Of a stretch of 56,009 nucleotides of DNA, positions 1 to 8,088 are shown one piece after another (position 1 is the stretch's first letter; every line of letters begins with the position of its first letter). The translations under genes and the position numbers were made by a program. Under the pieces are notes generated by a model, which saw only the letters and a program-made list of their open reading frames with translations, ran no database searches and was not told the origin of the DNA. This stretch comes from a candidate division LCP-89 bacterium (lineage in GTDB: Bacteria; Electryoneota; B3-LCP). The DNA lies in contig JALGVT010000032.1 in assembly GCA_025774555.1 (NCBI GenBank), positions 1-56,009 of the forward strand. The letters run 5' to 3'.

Positions 1-1
1 A

Positions 2-1498
2 AATCGTCCCGGCATGTGGTATCCGGTTCCCGGAGCATGGGCAGCGGGCAACTACGACTTCTTCCTGCGTGTCGGCGGTGAACCCGGCGATGTATGGGAT
101 GAAGACAGCTTCGCATTCACTAAATCCGGCGTCTCCGATGGCAGTGCCTTCCAGCCCTGGGCTGTTCCCGGAGCACCGAATCCATTCTTCGATAATGCTG
201 GTCCAGTACAGGGAGCGCCCGAAGATGAAACCTTCGGAGCTTGCGATCCCATCCTCGGCAACTGGTTAACCGATGTTGTTTCCTGGACCCAGATGCCTGA
301 CGCAACTGCAACCTTCCGTCGCGCCGCTTCAGGCGCTATTGGTGAATGGTGGTATTGCTTCGGCGACCAGAATGTCGCCACAGCGCATGCCTTCAACATG
401 ACCACTAACACCTGGGTACCACAAGGAACCTGTAACTGGCAGGGAACCACCACTAACGACGCCCTGTATATTGTTGGCTTCTACAATCCTGGTTACGGTA
501 ACACCATGCAGCGGTTTGTGCCTGACGGCACAGGAACCGGTACGTGGACACTGATGGCTAACTATCCTGAAGCTGCCTGCGGTGTCGCATCAGCCTGGGA
601 TGGCGGCGACCATATCTACGCCACCGGTGGCAGCAGTTCCATAGCAACTGCCTACGTTTACTCGATCGCAGGTGACATGTGGATGCCGATTGCCAATCCT
701 CCGGCAGGAACTAAATATTCCGGCGGCGCTTTTGCAGGCGGTGAATTCCACGTAGTCGGCGGTCTCTATCCAGCGGCGACTGGCGGTGTGACCCACTATG
801 CGTACGACCCGGTAACTGACACCTGGTCCACCAAGGCTCTTGTGCCGACCCCGGTCTGGTTCTCTACCATGAGCACCAGTAACGATCCTGCCATGACTAA
901 AGTCTACATGATTGGCGGTGGCGGCGGTTACGGTACCTGGCCCGCCACGGACGCAGTTCAGATTTATGATCCTGCAACCGATACCTGGTCACAGGAATCA
1001 GTGCTGCCGGCAGCCTACGGCACCAATGCTTCAGATTACTTCGAAATGAGTGGTGTTGGTCTGGGTATGTCCGCCGGTGGTTATGACGGCGTTGCCAACC
1101 ACGCTGAAACCTACAAAGGCATCGGCTGGCCCGGCGGTGGAGTCACTTACAATGTCGTGGTTGACATCACCTACGTGGGTGGTTCTCCTGTTCCGGCAGG
1201 CGGCGGCAACCTCGACTTCGACGTCTGGGTGCAGAATCAGGATACCGTTCCTGCGGCATTCGACGCCTGGTTAGCTGCCGAATACGCAGGCGGCGCACCT
1301 ACGACATTGGTGCTGCGCTCCTTCACGAACTACCTGCCAGGTTGGACGATAAATCGTCCCGGCATGTGGTATCCGGTTCCCAAGACAGCTTCGCCTTCAC
1401 TAAATCCGGCGTTTCCGATGGCAGTGCCTTCCAGCCCTGGGCTGTTGCAGGCGCACCAAATCCGTTCGATCAGATCGACAAGAGCGGTGGTATGGTAG
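2..1498 (+). CDS. Kelch-repeat secreted surface protein, 5' partial and frameshifted
   Basis: The frame is open from the first bases of the window (it reads N-R-P-G-M-W before the first ATG at 14), so the true start lies upstream. The first ~60 residues are the tail of a 'GWTINRPGMWYPVPG' module. Residues ~95-370 hold kelch-like beta-propeller repeats, seen as recurring 'YDPVTDTWS', 'YDPATDTWS' and 'VVGG/IGGG' motifs. A second module of the same kind follows ('YVGGSPVPAGGGNLDFDVWV'). The frame breaks after base 1381. Its last ~38 residues, up to the stop at 1498, are out-of-frame translation of what should be the sorting-domain linker. The protein was probably exported and surface-anchored by type IX secretion. 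No ligand or substrate can be inferred. Family calls rest on motif reading, and the coding assignment is secure. Confidence 0.85.
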   Translation, partial: NRPGMWYPVPGAWAAGNYDFFLRVGGEPGDVWDEDSFAFTKSGVSDGSAFQPWAVPGAPNPFFDNAGPVQGAPEDETFGACDPILGNWLTDVVSWTQMPDATATFRRAASGAIGEWWYCFGDQNVATAHAFNMTTNTWVPQGTCNWQGTTTNDALYIVGFYNPGYGNTMQRFVPDGTGTGTWTLMANYPEAACGVASAWDGGDHIYATGGSSSIATAYVYSIAGDMWMPIANPPAGTKYSGGAFAGGEFHVVGGLYPAATGGVTHYAYDPVTDTWSTKALVPTPVWFSTMSTSNDPAMTKVYMIGGGGGYGTWPATDAVQIYDPATDTWSQESVLPAAYGTNASDYFEMSGVGLGMSAGGYDGVANHAETYKGIGWPGGGVTYNVVVDITYVGGSPVPAGGGNLDFDVWVQNQDTVPAAFDAWLAAEYAGGAPTTLVLRSFTNYLPGWTINRPGMWYPVPKTASPSLNPAFPMAVPSSPGLLQAHQIRSIRSTRAVVW

Positions 1499-1764
1499 TC
1501 GAAGAGTTCGTCCTGAATGGCGCATATCCGAATCCGTTCAACCCGAGCACAACCCTCAGTTACATGCTTGACAGCAGCAGTCTCGTCAAGCTGACCGTCT
1601 ATGATATTACCGGTCGTGAGGTAGTTGCGTTGGTTGATGGTTTCAGGGATGCAGGCGTTCACGAAGTAACCTTCGATGCATCAGGATTGGCTTCAGGCGT
1701 CTATATTTATCGTCTGACCGCCAACGGCAATACTGCCACAGCAAAGATGGTCCTGATGAAGTAA
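1384..1764 (+). pseudogene. Detached C-terminal type A sorting domain of the kelch protein
   Basis: This is the +1-frame continuation of the upstream kelch gene. It begins at 'DSFAFTKSGVSDG', continues through a linker ending 'NPFDQIDKSGG', and then gives a complete sorting domain: 'AYPNPFNPSTTLSYML', 'VYDITGREV', 'AGVHEVTFDASGLASG' and terminal 'KMVLMK'. It has no plausible start of its own. Comparison with bases 1-200, which carry the same module, shows that 70 bp present at 32-101 are missing after base 1381. That loss is not a multiple of three and explains the shift. It could be a genuine inactivating deletion or an assembly error in a repeated region. Confidence 0.8.
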
Positions 1765-1770
1765 AGAATA

Positions 1771-1798
1771 CAGAATTCAGCATTCAGTATTCAGAAAA
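1771..1798 (+). repeat. Period-7 repeat CAGNATT x4
   Basis: Four consecutive 7-base units (CAGAATT, CAGCATT, CAGTATT, CAGAAAA) begin six bases after the stop codon of the sorting domain. The phase and CAG core match heptamer repeats found inside other sorting-domain genes of the window and at 43382. Confidence 0.7.
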
Positions 1799-1824
1799 GG
1801 CGTCCCCTGCACATGGGACGCCTT
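1797..1824. terminator. Bidirectional terminator between convergent genes
   Basis: A perfect 10-bp stem (AAGGCGTCCC / GGGACGCCTT) with an 8-base loop lies between the convergent kelch and methylmalonyl-CoA epimerase genes. Read on the minus strand it is followed by TTTTCTG; on the plus strand by CTATTATAAT. Confidence 0.75.
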
Positions 1825-1856
1825 CTATTATAATAATACTCGGATTATAGATTTAT

Positions 1857-2258
1857 CTACTTTCCCTTCACAGTCAATTCGATCAGAACTCCCGCGCCGC
1901 TTTTCGGATGCAGAAAAGCAACTCGACTCCCTCCTACCCCTTCAGCCGGTGTTTCGTTTAAGAGGCGCGCTCCCTTTGCTTTCAACTTCACCATCTCCGC
2001 TTCTATGTCATCCACCTCAAAACAGATATGATGCAGTCCCGAGCCTTTCTTCTGTATAAAGCCAGCGATAGGAGACTCATCTGATGTTGGTGAAATCAGT
2101 TCAATCCTGCATTCACCGATATTGAAGATGCTGGCCATGACCTTTTGCCCAGTGACTTCTTCTCTACCCTCCCACTCGAGTTCCATTACGTCGCGATAGG
2201 CTGATTCAGCAGCATCCAAATCAGCAACCGCAATTGCAACGTGATCTATCTTCTTCAT
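1857..2258 (-). CDS. mce: Methylmalonyl-CoA epimerase
   Basis: This is a 133-residue VOC-fold protein that interconverts (2S)- and (2R)-methylmalonyl-CoA in the propionyl-CoA/succinyl-CoA route. Family features seen are the N-terminal 'DHVAIAVADLDAA' (metal-binding His), 'RIELISP', the central 'GLHHICFEVDDI', and C-terminal 'LIELT' with its metal-ligand Glu. Length is normal for bacterial epimerases. It lies 17 bp downstream of dinG on the same strand and is the last gene of the minus-strand block, ending at a strong hairpin. No methylmalonyl-CoA mutase gene is in the window, so the pathway is inferred from family membership only. Confidence 0.9.
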   Translation of the reverse strand: MKKIDHVAIAVADLDAAESAYRDVMELEWEGREEVTGQKVMASIFNIGECRIELISPTSDESPIAGFIQKKGSGLHHICFEVDDIEAEMVKLKAKGARLLNETPAEGVGGSRVAFLHPKSGAGVLIELTVKGK

Positions 2259-2275
2259 TTACTCTCCATGATTGA

Positions 2276-5212
2276 TTAATTGCGCTTCTTAAAAAACATC
2301 TCCAGATTGTCTATTGTCTCTTCAACCGAACTCAGCGCTTTTACTTGCGAAGGCAGTGATTTTAAAAACGCTTCGCCATAACGCGTCGAAGCCAATCTTG
2401 AATCGAAAAGCAGAACGGCTCCACGATCCGTTTTAGAACGAATCAAACGACCGATTCCCTGCCGCAGTTTAATGATAGCCTCAGGAACGGTATAATACAT
2501 AAAGCCATCCTTACCCTCCTTCTTCAGCTTTTCCAGTCTTGCTTCTACTAACGGTTCGCTGGGAACCTCGAAAGGAATTCTGGCGATAATCAGCATCTCC
2601 AGAGCCTCTCCGACTACGTCTATACCTTCCCAGAAGCTATCGGTGCCGAGCAAAACGGATCCCGGTTCCTCGCGGAACTGGCTCAGAAGCTGATTTCTCG
2701 ATCCGTTGATCCCTTGAATGAGCAGACGTTCAGTAGATTTGGTTTCATCCAGAACCTGTCCAACATTTCGCATCATCCTATGAGAAGTAAAGAGACCCAG
2801 CGTCCCGAATGGGCATTGCTGGAGAATTGTCTGCATCAGGCGAACGACTTCCACCTCGAATTGAGCGTGCTTCGGCGAGGGTAAAAATGCAGTCAAGCCG
2901 ATGAACATCTGAGTGGAAAAATCGAACGGACTGCCCAATTTCAGTGTTCGCGCGCTATCCCGCTCACCAAGCCCCACCTTCCGCAGGAAATAGTGGAAGC
3001 GATCTGCAACCGTCAATGTTGCAGAGGTCAAAATCCCTGCTCGAAGTGGATCGAACAGCATTTCGCGCAGGATATCACCGGCATTCAGTGGAGCCGCATA
3101 AAGAGTGGCGTCGTATTCAACCTTAAACGGAAGCTCCGCCCAATAAACCCAGTTCTCGTCAGCTTCTTCTTCGAAGAATTGCAGTATCATGCGAATCTGA
3201 GACAACTCTTCACGCGCGCCGCGAAGATCGTCAAGCCAATCCTCACCGAGAGGGAGTACGTTAAACGGGATATCACCGAGGGTATCGATTATCTTGTAGA
3301 ATCGCTCTTCCGTATCCAGAAGCAGCTCTTCGATGGTAGGATTGCTGTCTGGGATTCTCTCGAGAAACTGATCCGGTTCGCGCAGCCGCAGTTTCTGTGT
3401 GTATGAGTGCCCCTGGGATGGAATCTCTGCCCTGAGGGCTGCCGTAAGTTCCTTAAAGAAATCATCGGTGATGCCTCGCATCGAACTCACATTAGCGGCG
3501 GCTCTTTCGACGACTTCAGTCAGAGATTTCAACAGAGGATGACTGCTCTTTGCCGTGCCTATACCGAGGATAATCTGCGCGAGCAGACCGGTTGTAACCC
3601 CTTCGGCGTCATACATACGGTTGGTCCATGAACGAAACATCCATGAGTTTAACTCTTTACCGAGGTGCTGCGAGGCGGCGCGCTGCAGATGATGCGCTTC
3701 ATCAACAATTAGAGTACTATAGGCTCCAATGGGCACTCGATCGGCGGCGAGATCCGCCATAAGCAGAGCATGATTCACGACCACGAGATGCGCTCTGGAG
3801 GCATTGGTGCGTATGCGCGTGTGGAAACATCGATGACGCTCCCGGCATCGTCTGCCTCGACAACTGCCAGCGTCCGAAGCAATCCGCGACCAGAGACTGC
3901 CGCTGCCTTCACCGCCAAAAGCAGATGCTTCCGATACATTGCCCGTGATTGTCTGTTCTGCCCAGAGAACGAGCGAAAGCAGCGCCTGTCTCTCGTTACT
4001 CGCAAGTTTCAGCGGATGGCTGGCAATCAGGTTTCCCCATCTTCTCCTGCAGAGATAGTTATTCCTACCTTTTAACAGCGCCGCGCTGAATTTCAAAGGA
4101 AGGGATTCGATCAAGGCGGGAATGTCCTTATAAAAAAGCTGTTCCTGCAAGTTTTTCGTGTTTGTAGAAATGATGACCCGTTCCCCGAGATCGCGATTCG
4201 CCTGCGCCCAATAGATAGCCGGGATCAAATACGCCATCGATTTCCCAACGCCGGTCCCCGCCTCAACTGCCAGAAGCCCTTCCTGATTCAGAGTTTGCGT
4301 AACCGCCAAAGCCATTTCCTGCTGTTCCGGGCGAGTTTCAAACTTAGGGAATGCTCCTGAAAGAGGGCTTCCGTCATCAAAAAAGGAGATTATTTCATCT
4401 TCATCGACCTGTTGATGCAGCGGTTCGCCTTCTGCCTGAGCTTCAGTGGCATCCGCCGTCGCCACTGATGGCAGTTTCCCTATGACGTTATCCTTTAAGA
4501 AAGGCAGTTTATACTCGGAGAAAGTCCCTTCAACTGATGACGTTTTTATCAGGTACTCAGCCCATACTGCGAATATCCAGGCTGAAGGATGACGAAGTCC
4601 ATCGGATAGACGGCGCAGGAGATCAACTGTTTTAATATCGACACGGGGAAAGTAGGAGAGCAAATGCAGCAGTAGCTGCCCTGTTCTACGGGCGTCTGCA
4701 GTCGCCCGGTGCTGCTCCTTGACGTCCAGATTGAAATACTTTCCAAGCGATGTCAAGTTGCGGGAAGGCAGTGTCGGCAGTAAAACTCGCGCCAACAGCG
4801 CTGTATCGGCGGCTTTATTCTTGAAACTGCGAGGGTTCTCACCGAGACGTTTTAATGCCTCCTTGAGAAAGGAAAGGTCAAATGAGACATTCTGTCCGAC
4901 AACCGGATCATCCCCGATAAATTCCAGAAGCTGCGGTATGATCGCAGATTCATCTGGCTGATCTTTCAGCATACTATCGTCGATGCCGGTGAGCTTGACT
5001 ATGTTCGGTGGAAGGTTGAAAGGGCAGGCTATAAAGGACGTGTATTCATCCTTCTCTTCTCCACCTTCAAAACGTACTGCCCCCACCTCTATAATCAGCT
5101 CTTTTTGCGGATTAAGACCGGTGGTCTCCACGTCAAAAGCGACAAAGCGGGAAAGTTCAAGAGTGTTTAAGAGGTCAGGTGGCAGCGGCGGAGATGATTT
5201 AGACATTTTCAA
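2276..5212 (-). CDS. dinG: DinG-type helicase fused to a DnaQ-like 3'-5' exonuclease
   Basis: This 978-residue protein joins an exonuclease domain (residues ~20-185) to an XPD/DinG superfamily 2 helicase. The exonuclease has 'FDVETTG' (Asp27, Glu29), Asp112, His168 and Asp173, the DEDDh set. The helicase has Walker A 'GTGVGKS' (~319-325), DEAH at 504-507 and a C-terminal 'GIGRLIRS' motif VI. Four cysteines stand where XPD/DinG enzymes bind a 4Fe-4S cluster: Cys388 ('NYLC'), Cys451, Cys456 and Cys462. The likely role is unwinding or trimming of branched or RNA:DNA structures in repair. The ATG at 5212 is preceded by a short gap to gcvPB. Spurious ORFs on the opposite strand are shadows. Confidence 0.9.
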   Translation of the reverse strand: MKMSKSSPPLPPDLLNTLELSRFVAFDVETTGLNPQKELIIEVGAVRFEGGEEKDEYTSFIACPFNLPPNIVKLTGIDDSMLKDQPDESAIIPQLLEFIGDDPVVGQNVSFDLSFLKEALKRLGENPRSFKNKAADTALLARVLLPTLPSRNLTSLGKYFNLDVKEQHRATADARRTGQLLLHLLSYFPRVDIKTVDLLRRLSDGLRHPSAWIFAVWAEYLIKTSSVEGTFSEYKLPFLKDNVIGKLPSVATADATEAQAEGEPLHQQVDEDEIISFFDDGSPLSGAFPKFETRPEQQEMALAVTQTLNQEGLLAVEAGTGVGKSMAYLIPAIYWAQANRDLGERVIISTNTKNLQEQLFYKDIPALIESLPLKFSAALLKGRNNYLCRRRWGNLIASHPLKLASNERQALLSLVLWAEQTITGNVSEASAFGGEGSGSLWSRIASDAGSCRGRRCRERHRCFHTRIRTNASRAHLVVVNHALLMADLAADRVPIGAYSTLIVDEAHHLQRAASQHLGKELNSWMFRSWTNRMYDAEGVTTGLLAQIILGIGTAKSSHPLLKSLTEVVERAAANVSSMRGITDDFFKELTAALRAEIPSQGHSYTQKLRLREPDQFLERIPDSNPTIEELLLDTEERFYKIIDTLGDIPFNVLPLGEDWLDDLRGAREELSQIRMILQFFEEEADENWVYWAELPFKVEYDATLYAAPLNAGDILREMLFDPLRAGILTSATLTVADRFHYFLRKVGLGERDSARTLKLGSPFDFSTQMFIGLTAFLPSPKHAQFEVEVVRLMQTILQQCPFGTLGLFTSHRMMRNVGQVLDETKSTERLLIQGINGSRNQLLSQFREEPGSVLLGTDSFWEGIDVVGEALEMLIIARIPFEVPSEPLVEARLEKLKKEGKDGFMYYTVPEAIIKLRQGIGRLIRSKTDRGAVLLFDSRLASTRYGEAFLKSLPSQVKALSSVEETIDNLEMFFKKRN

Positions 5213-5235
5213 TTGATCGTTCGATGAACCGGTGG

Positions 5236-6687
5236 TTAAAGCTCATCGTTCGGCTTATAGGCAACGTCGAGCGCACGCGCTGCGGCGGCTTCATTCAGAC
5301 GACCAACCGGAGTGGTAAATGGAGCGCTATGGAGTAAATCTGCGTTGTCCGCAGCTTCATCAGCAATCTTGATCATCGCATCCGCAAAAGAGTCCAGTTC
5401 AGCTTTCGATTCTGTCTCGGTCGGTTCGATCATCAGGGCTTCATGGACGATTAACGGGAAATAAATAGTCGGCGCATGGAAGCCGTAATCCAGCAGCCGC
5501 TTGGCGACGTCTATCGTCTTCACGTCATGTTTTAACAGTCGGTCGCCGGAGAAGACGACTTCATGAAGAGAGGTGCGCTTGTAGGGCAGATCGTAATGGT
5601 TTTCCAGCAGCCTGCGCAGGTAGTTGGCGTTGATGATAGCTCGTTCGGTGGCTTTGCGGAGACCATCTCCACCCATCATATGGATATATGTGTAGGCACG
5701 GACCATAACCCCGAAATTGCCGAAGAAAGCGCCGATCCTGCCGATTGATTTCGGTGACGGTTCAGCCCAGACATATCGATCGTCCTCTTTTACCGGCATA
5801 GGTCCTGGCAGGTACGGAGTCAGATGATCTTTAACGGCGACGGGACCGGAACCGGGTCCTCCTCCGCCGTGAGGCGTGGAGAAAGTCTTATGCAGATTCA
5901 GATGCACCACGTCGAAACCCATATCGCCGGGTCTTGCCACGCCCATTAAAGCATTCAGGTTGGCGCCGTCCATATATAGCTGTGCTCCGACACCGTGAAC
6001 TGCTTCTGCAACCTCGAGGATGCGCGATTCAAACAGCCCCAGAGTGCTCGGATTGGTGATCATCATAGCTGCAACTTGATCGTCAAGCGCTTCTTTTAAG
6101 GCATCTAAATCAATCAATCCCTCGGCGTCTGACTTGATCTGGACAACTTCATAACCGGCGGTGATGATGGACGCCGGATTCGTGCCGTGCGCACTGTCGG
6201 GGATGATCACCTTCCTGCGGGGATCGCCATTGGCTTCGTGATAGGCGCGCATCATGAGCAGACCGGTCAGTTCACCGTGCGCTCCGGCAGCCGGCTGGAG
6301 CGTAATGCCATCCATACCGGTTATCTCCTTCAGCTCTTCACCCAGTTCCACCATCAAGTGAAGAACACCTTGAGAATCTTCCGCTTTCTGAAAGGGATGC
6401 ACGCCTGTGAATCCCGATAATCGGCAGGTTACTTCATTGATCTTGGGATTATACTTCATAGTGCACGATCCCAGCGGGTATAAACCCTTGTCAATGTGAT
6501 GATTCTTACCCGATAGATTGATAAAGTGGCGCACCACTTCCGGTTCACTTACTTCAGGCAGACCGATTCTGCCTTTCCTGAGCATATTCTCGGGAATCAG
6601 ATTGCCCTTCGTTGGTATATCTATAGCAGACAGGCGCACGCCTCTTTTGCCTTGTTCGGAAATATCGTAGATTAATTTGTCGTACAT
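5236..6687 (-). CDS. gcvPB: Glycine dehydrogenase (decarboxylating) subunit 2
   Basis: This is the P-protein beta subunit of the glycine cleavage system, a PLP enzyme that decarboxylates glycine and passes the aminomethyl group to the lipoyl H-protein. The 483-residue length is that of the two-subunit form. Diagnostic segments are 'YPLGSCTMKYNPK' (~70-82), 'QPAAGAHGELTG' and 'HGTNPAS'. The PLP site is 'LNLHKTFSTPHGGGGPGSG', with Lys267 as the Schiff-base lysine. It sits between the cupin gene and dinG. The partner gcvPA, gcvT and gcvH are not in the window. With the folate reductase upstream, it links this block to one-carbon metabolism. Confidence 0.95.
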   Translation of the reverse strand: MYDKLIYDISEQGKRGVRLSAIDIPTKGNLIPENMLRKGRIGLPEVSEPEVVRHFINLSGKNHHIDKGLYPLGSCTMKYNPKINEVTCRLSGFTGVHPFQKAEDSQGVLHLMVELGEELKEITGMDGITLQPAAGAHGELTGLLMMRAYHEANGDPRRKVIIPDSAHGTNPASIITAGYEVVQIKSDAEGLIDLDALKEALDDQVAAMMITNPSTLGLFESRILEVAEAVHGVGAQLYMDGANLNALMGVARPGDMGFDVVHLNLHKTFSTPHGGGGPGSGPVAVKDHLTPYLPGPMPVKEDDRYVWAEPSPKSIGRIGAFFGNFGVMVRAYTYIHMMGGDGLRKATERAIINANYLRRLLENHYDLPYKRTSLHEVVFSGDRLLKHDVKTIDVAKRLLDYGFHAPTIYFPLIVHEALMIEPTETESKAELDSFADAMIKIADEAADNADLLHSAPFTTPVGRLNEAAAARALDVAYKPNDEL

Positions 6688-6719
6688 GTTCTCGCTTCGT
6701 TCAGGTTATTCAGGTTGGA

Positions 6720-7205
6720 TTATCCCATTTTTACTTTCCAGTCATAGGGGATTTCATCACTGTCGAAAGGAAGACGGAATTCGTCAGGATTTTTATAGTT
6801 ATACAGTTCCGTGGGTATGTTGACCACCAGCGATTCCGTTTCGCTGATGCACTTCCAGCCATGCCATACGCCGGCGGGGATATGGACCAGTTTGCGGTTG
6901 TGATCGCCGAGGAAAAACTCGTTCAGGCGTTTTCGTGTCGGACTGCCTTCACGGTTGTCAAACAGCGCCAGCTTGATCATCCCTTTAACGCAGACGACAT
7001 TATCGCACTGGATCTTATGATAATGCCACGCTTTGACCACGCCGGGGTAATTGGAGGTTATATAAAGCTGACCGAATTTCTCGAAGAATTCTTCATCGGA
7101 ACGCAGGATTTCCATCAACCTGCCGCGCTCATCCGGTATGAGCTTCAAATCTTTCAATTTAACGCCGTCAATCGGGTCTTTATGCGGCGCTTCGTAATGC
7201 TTCAA
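6720..7205 (-). CDS. dTDP-4-dehydrorhamnose 3,5-epimerase-like cupin
   Basis: A 161-residue RmlC-fold protein. 'DERGRLMEILRSDEEFFEKF', 'GQLYITSNYPGVVKAWHYH', 'CVKGMIKLALFD' and 'VHIPAGVWHGWKC' follow the RmlC pattern of an N-terminal strand, an active-site His in the third strand and the C-terminal 'P.G..HG' turn. The usual 'RGLHYQ' is replaced by 'KAWHYHK', a variant found in RmlC-related proteins of unproven specificity, so rhamnose epimerase activity is not certain. It probably acts on a nucleotide-activated sugar in envelope polysaccharide synthesis. There are no rml neighbours; it lies 32 bp upstream of gcvPB. Confidence 0.8.
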   Translation of the reverse strand: MKHYEAPHKDPIDGVKLKDLKLIPDERGRLMEILRSDEEFFEKFGQLYITSNYPGVVKAWHYHKIQCDNVVCVKGMIKLALFDNREGSPTRKRLNEFFLGDHNRKLVHIPAGVWHGWKCISETESLVVNIPTELYNYKNPDEFRLPFDSDEIPYDWKVKMG

Positions 7206-7301
7206 TTTAGCCTCAGTTTATAATGGGGATTCACAAGTTGAAGATGTAAATTTAACGATTTTTAATGTAAATGTCAACCTCATTCCCAACCTTCATCTTC
7301 A

Positions 7302-7610
7302 TCAGGAATCATACTGTTCGAGAACAACCCACTTCCTCGGACTGGACGGTTTGACGCCGCGGTCGAAATAGACCAGCAGATGAAGCCCGCAATCAGTCCG
7401 AATTTCAAAGTAATTCCTGTGACGGCGGTTCTTCCAGCTCTTCTTAAAAGTGCCGGCAGCATGCCCCCAATCCTGCCAGTCCTTGATTATGTCAGTAACG
7501 ACATGCGCCTCATTCCGATAGATAAACCTGACCGGTTCGCCCACTTCGGAAGTTTCGAGCATTTCGATCTCTTCACTGATGAATTTAGTTGCTTTCTCGG
7601 TCATTGTCAT
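7302..7610 (-). CDS. Small conserved-looking hypothetical protein
   Basis: A 102-residue soluble protein. After an acidic start ('ISEEIEMLETSEVGEP') it has 'FIYRNEAHVVTDIIKDWQDW', then a basic 'KSWKNRRHRNYFEIRTDCG' and 'LLVYFDRG...WVVLEQYDS'. The plan of an input strand, a Trp-rich turn, 'YF.IRT..G', 'YFD' and 'W.L' resembles the DUF6504 family, which has no known function. No signal peptide or membrane segment is seen. It starts 9 bp after the PPC gene stop on the same strand, so the two are probably cotranscribed. The second Met (codon 3) is an equally possible start. Confidence 0.65.
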   Translation of the reverse strand: MTMTEKATKFISEEIEMLETSEVGEPVRFIYRNEAHVVTDIIKDWQDWGHAAGTFKKSWKNRRHRNYFEIRTDCGLHLLVYFDRGVKPSSPRKWVVLEQYDS

Positions 7611-7619
7611 CCAGGCTTA

Positions 7620-8045
7620 TCAACCTGATATGTCCATCAATTTCAATCCGGTAGGCTCATCCAGCGCGCGGGATATTTCCCATTCGGCAGGTTTTACAAT
7701 AAATTCGCCTGTCACTATAACATCCGCGCTGAAGAAATGACCGGATCTGGCGATATAATCCCCGCCGGATACCACCGCGTGCGCATGTATAAACGGCTCG
7801 CCATCCACGAGAGTAATATTACCCCAGTAGTGGATCAGTTCCAGATTCCCCGCTATGGTCTGCCTGAGATAGGTTTTGCTGGGAAGGTGGTAAAATCCCA
7901 ACTCGGCATCGCCGATCCCGCCCAGACCTTCCACCGTCCCCGCATGAATCCGCTTCTCTTTGAGAAATCCGGTCAGCGCTGCGGTGACTTCTTCGCCTCT
8001 ATCCAGACGAAGGATATAGCCACCGGTGAATTCCTGTGCTTTCAT
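7620..8045 (-). CDS. PPC/DUF296 domain protein
   Basis: A 141-residue single-domain protein of the PPC (plants and prokaryotes conserved, DUF296) family. It shows 'YILRLDRGEEVTAALTGFLK', 'AGTVEGLGGIGDAELGFYHL', 'LELIHYWGNITLVDGEPFIH', the 'HAHAVVSGGD' histidine cluster and 'GHFFSADVIVTGEF'. Bacterial members form trimers with conserved His residues that can bind metal. In plants the domain is linked to AT-hook DNA-binding proteins, but no AT hook is present here, so a DNA-binding role is not supported. It is grouped with IspG (43 bp upstream) and the small hypothetical (9 bp downstream). Confidence 0.8.
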   Translation of the reverse strand: MKAQEFTGGYILRLDRGEEVTAALTGFLKEKRIHAGTVEGLGGIGDAELGFYHLPSKTYLRQTIAGNLELIHYWGNITLVDGEPFIHAHAVVSGGDYIARSGHFFSADVIVTGEFIVKPAEWEISRALDEPTGLKLMDISG

Positions 8046-8088
8046 TTATTCCTCAATTCTATGTTTTATTTTGGTGTGTATCCGTTCT

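Noticed and set aside
1342..1500. Programmed ribosomal frameshift joining the kelch protein to its sorting domain
   Set aside because: There is no slippery heptamer or downstream structure at the junction, and comparison with the first module copy shows a plain 70-bp loss instead.
2993..4075. Plus-strand ORFs of 74-137 residues opposite dinG
   Set aside because: They are antisense to a well-supported helicase gene with continuous family motifs, and show no motifs of their own.
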